This document shows positions 61,816 through 64,000 of a stretch of 64,000 nucleotides of DNA, piece after piece. Origin of the DNA: Pseudoxanthomonas sangjuensis. GTDB lineage: Bacteria > Pseudomonadota > Gammaproteobacteria > Xanthomonadales > Xanthomonadaceae. The notes under the pieces were generated by a model that made no database searches, was not told the DNA's origin, and saw only the letters and a list, made by a program, of their open reading frames with translations. The position numbers and the translations under genes were made by a program. The stretch covers positions 1 through 64,000 of the forward strand of contig NZ_PDWR01000009.1 in assembly GCF_010211755.1 (NCBI RefSeq), written 5' to 3'. Position 1 is the stretch's first letter; each line of letters opens with the position of its first letter.

Positions 61816-63536
61816 CGCGCCGCCTCCCGCTTCGCCGGCATCGGCACCGCGACCACGCGCGCGCCGCGTTGCCCGATGGCCGCATCCGCCGCAGCCAGCG
61901 CCTGGTCGACCGCGACGTCGGAGGGCGCGCGCACTTCCGCGGCGAGCCGGCCGGCGAGCCATTCGGCGCGCTGCCGGCGCAGTTCGGCGTTCTGTTCGCC
62001 GCTGCCGGCGCCGTCGGTCAGGCCGGCGGTGCGGAAGCCGAACGCGATGTCGCCGCCGCCGGCCGCCTGCAGCCCGCGCACGCCGGCGACGATGCGCGCC
62101 AGCGCGGCTTCCGCGTCGGCGTCGGGCACGCCGGCGCCGCTGGCGAACGGGATCGTCAGCCGCTTGAGTTGCGCGCCCAGCGCTTCCACCCGCGCCTGCT
62201 GCGGGTACGCCAGCGCGCTGGCGTCGATGCCGGTCACCCCCGCCATCGCCAGCCCCGGCGGATCGTGGCGCAGGCGGTACCAGGTGGCGAACGGCACCTC
62301 GCCGCGCAGCTTCAGCACGCCCTGCGCGTCCGGCGGCAAGACGTTCTCTTTCGGCAGCCCCAGCGCGAGCGCGGCGCGCGCGGCGGTGAGCTCGGGTTCC
62401 AGCGACATGAAGCCGCGCAGCTTCCACCGCGCTTCGATCTTCGGGTGGGCTTGCGACAGCCATGCCTGCGGATCGGCGGCGGCGGGATCGCGCAGGCCCT
62501 CGATGCGCAGTTCGCCGCGGGCCGAATCGTCGAACTGCGTCACCACGACGCCGGGCATCGACGACAGCTGCCGGCGGATCCCGGCGACCTGCTTCGACCA
62601 GCTCCATGACGCCCACGCCCACCATGCCAGCAGGCCGGCGACGACGGCGAGCGCGCCCCACAGCACGTAGCGCGACGTATTCGATTGCGATTGCGGTTGC
62701 GGCGCGGCCGTGGCGTCGTCGCGCGCGTTGAGCGCGTCGAATTGCGGCTGTTCGAGCAGGCCGGCGCCTTCCGCGCCGACGCCCGTGCCCTCGGCCAGCG
62801 CCGCGCCGTGCCGCGCATGCAAGGCTTCGATCAGTTCATCGAGGCGGGTCGGGAAATCGACCGGCGGCACGCCGCGCACGAACGCGACCAGCCGCGCCTG
62901 CGGGCCTTCGCCGACTTCCAGCCGGTAGTCGCCGACAGTCGCCGAGTTGATCGCGTGGGCGTCGTCTCCCGACACCGAATCGCGCACGAACTGCTGGATC
63001 GCGGTGAACATGCCGGCGACCGCGTCGGCGTCGAGCTCGGGCAGCCCGCTGGCGGTCAGGTGGCCGAGCAGCAGGCCGGATTCGGGCTGGATCAGGAACA
63101 GGTGCTCGACCCGCCAGCTCGCGGTATGCCGCAACACGACCTGCGCGTACGGCACGCCGCTGCGCCAGGCTTCGACGCGCCATTTCAGCGAGCGCGGGCT
63201 CAGCGCGTTGTTGACCGCGCGGTCGATGTCGGCGGAGAGCTGGCGCATCGCTTCCTGGATCGAGCGCCGGATCGCCGGGCCGATCACCGGGAACACTGCG
63301 TTGACCACGGTTTCCGGCCTGCGCTGCACCGCCTGTTCGAGGCCGCTGACCGTGGCCTCGGCCAGCGCGCGGCTCAGCCGCGTCGGCCTGCCGCTGGCGA
63401 GGCCGCGTTCGATTTCGTCGGCGACGCGGTCGGGTACGCGCTCGCCGCTTTCGCGCAGGTCGGCCTGCAGCGCATCGAGGCGATCGCGCTCCTGGTCGAG
63501 CAACAACTGGCGAAGACGGTCGTATTCGCCGTTCAT
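61812..63536 (-). CDS. inner-membrane protein with cytosolic N-domain and periplasmic OmpA-like domain
   Basis: 574 residues. The N-terminal cytosolic part (1-285) has helices with PTRLSRALAEATVSGLEQAV and VVNAVFPVIGPAIRRSIQEA. It then has a roadblock/profilin-like segment (VEHLFLIQPESGLLLGHLTA, DADAVAGMFTAIQQFVRDSV, ARLVAFVRG). A single membrane helix lies at 290-311. Outside there is a BON-like segment (320-370) and an OmpA-type C-terminal domain (about 470-550, LTIPFASGAGVPDADAEAAL, then QNAELRRQRAEWLAGRLA). The layout fits a protein that senses the cell wall and talks to the adjacent GTPase. The ATG at 63536 lies 17 bases after the coiled-coil gene. The roadblock and BON assignments are my inference. 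Confidence 0.8.
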   Translation of the reverse strand: MNGEYDRLRQLLLDQERDRLDALQADLRESGERVPDRVADEIERGLASGRPTRLSRALAEATVSGLEQAVQRRPETVVNAVFPVIGPAIRRSIQEAMRQLSADIDRAVNNALSPRSLKWRVEAWRSGVPYAQVVLRHTASWRVEHLFLIQPESGLLLGHLTASGLPELDADAVAGMFTAIQQFVRDSVSGDDAHAINSATVGDYRLEVGEGPQARLVAFVRGVPPVDFPTRLDELIEALHARHGAALAEGTGVGAEGAGLLEQPQFDALNARDDATAAPQPQSQSNTSRYVLWGALAVVAGLLAWWAWASWSWSKQVAGIRRQLSSMPGVVVTQFDDSARGELRIEGLRDPAAADPQAWLSQAHPKIEARWKLRGFMSLEPELTAARAALALGLPKENVLPPDAQGVLKLRGEVPFATWYRLRHDPPGLAMAGVTGIDASALAYPQQARVEALGAQLKRLTIPFASGAGVPDADAEAALARIVAGVRGLQAAGGGDIAFGFRTAGLTDGAGSGEQNAELRRQRAEWLAGRLAAEVRAPSDVAVDQALAAADAAIGQRGARVVAVPMPAKREAAR

Positions 63537-63553
63537 GCGTGGGACCTGCGTCC

Positions 63554-64000
63554 TCAGCGGCGCTTGCCGCCGCCCTTGCCCCCGGCGGTGACCACGTCCT
63601 GCGCGCCGCGCAGCCGCAGCGAAACCTCGGCCATCAGGTCGGCCAGGTCCTCGCGCGCCAGCTTCTCGCCGCCCAGCTCGTCGCGCGCGCTGGCCAGCGC
63701 CTCGCGCACCTGCTGCAGCGCGGCCTGCAGTTTCTGTTCGCTCTGCGCCAGCGCTTCGCGCGCGCGCGCGGCGGCGGCCTCGGCGTGGTCCTCGTGCTGC
63801 TGCAGCACGGCGTTGATTTCGTCGCGCTGGCTGCGCAGCGCCTGGCCGAAGCGGGTGTCGACGTCGTCGAGCGCGCTCTTGCGCGCGGCGCTCTCCTGGC
63901 GCAGCTGCTGCACCAGCTTCTCGATCTGCGGGGCCAGCCTGCTTTCCAGCGCCGCGATCCGCGCCTCGTAGTCGCCGGCGATGCGCGCGGCCTCGGCCTC
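63554..64000 (-). CDS. long coiled-coil protein, C-terminal part; gene continues past the window
   Basis: Open through the right edge; 148 residues are visible. It is almost entirely heptad-rich helix (ESRLAPQIEKLVQQLRQESA, ALDDVDTRFGQALRSQRDE, AAARAREALAQSEQKLQAAL) and ends in a short Gly/Lys/Arg tail (GGKGGGKRR). Coiled-coil partners are common in polarity and scaffold systems. The reading frame has no stop up to base 64000, so the start is unseen. It is the upstream neighbour of the OmpA-domain gene and likely part of the same operon. Confidence 0.75.
   Translation of the reverse strand, partial: EAEAARIAGDYEARIAALESRLAPQIEKLVQQLRQESAARKSALDDVDTRFGQALRSQRDEINAVLQQHEDHAEAAAARAREALAQSEQKLQAALQQVREALASARDELGGEKLAREDLADLMAEVSLRLRGAQDVVTAGGKGGGKRR

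Overview
The window is high-GC DNA (about 70 % G+C by eye) from a gammaproteobacterium of the Xanthomonadaceae, most like Lysobacter, Luteimonas or a close relative. Supporting signs are a XanB2/LenB2-type chorismatase, a TonB-dependent receptor of the Xanthomonas/Caulobacter type, a Mg-type HemB, a GH3/GH30 glycosidase pair with LacI control, the rsmG-parA-parB order, and several families of palindromic intergenic repeats of the kind common in this group. Nearly all of it reads as chromosomal backbone. No rRNA, tRNA, CRISPR array or prophage was seen.

Layout. 1-132: edge of an IS3-family element. 220-1946: fabAB (unsaturated fatty acid synthesis). 2187-9234: old yellow enzyme, universal stress protein, ABC exporter, UvrD, a VOC protein and a YqhA-like membrane protein. 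9302-17654: a carbohydrate locus (LacI regulator, GH3 glucosidase lipoprotein, GH30 lipoprotein, TonB-dependent receptor). Two identical perfect 14-bp palindromes tie the glycosidases and the receptor together. 17743-25333: GST, S9 dipeptidyl peptidase, small lipoprotein, XanB2, a small membrane protein, and a secreted metalloprotease pair behind a CRP/Clp-like site. 25442-28078: hemB, aroE and two small genes. 28101-35187: a MoxR / DUF58 / DUF4350 / DUF4129 / SpoIIM / RDD operon, preceded by an Arg-rich 24-codon leader ORF. 35250-41722: DUF2167 protein, gamma-carbonic anhydrase, aldehyde dehydrogenase, exonuclease III, GlsB-like protein, PPTase and rsmG. 42011-43716: parAB. 43778-44957: an AT-richer insertion holding a 59-aa ORF and an SDH-type Clp-fold protease. 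45208-57833: Pat-like acyltransferase, DUF885 hydrolase, rpmB-rpmG, cardiolipin synthase, FAD/NAD(P) protein, a symporter-hybrid histidine kinase and DoxX. 57897-58862: an orphan IS5-type (DUF4096) domain protein whose upstream region is a dense series of stem-loops. 58863-64000 (minus strand): a tightly overlapped signalling operon of a coiled-coil protein, an inner-membrane protein with an OmpA-like domain, a Ras-like GTPase without the catalytic Gln, a degenerate histidine kinase, and a LysR regulator.

The most unusual material is the GTPase/OmpA/pseudokinase operon, the stem-loop series beside the DUF4096 orphan, the AT-rich protease insertion, and a recurring pattern of very short leader ORFs (before xanB2, cls and the RDD-MoxR operon) whose stop codon overlaps the start of the main gene. 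Several genes also have a -10-like box so close to the start codon that the mRNA is predicted to be leaderless. All functional statements come from reading motifs by eye; no database search was run.
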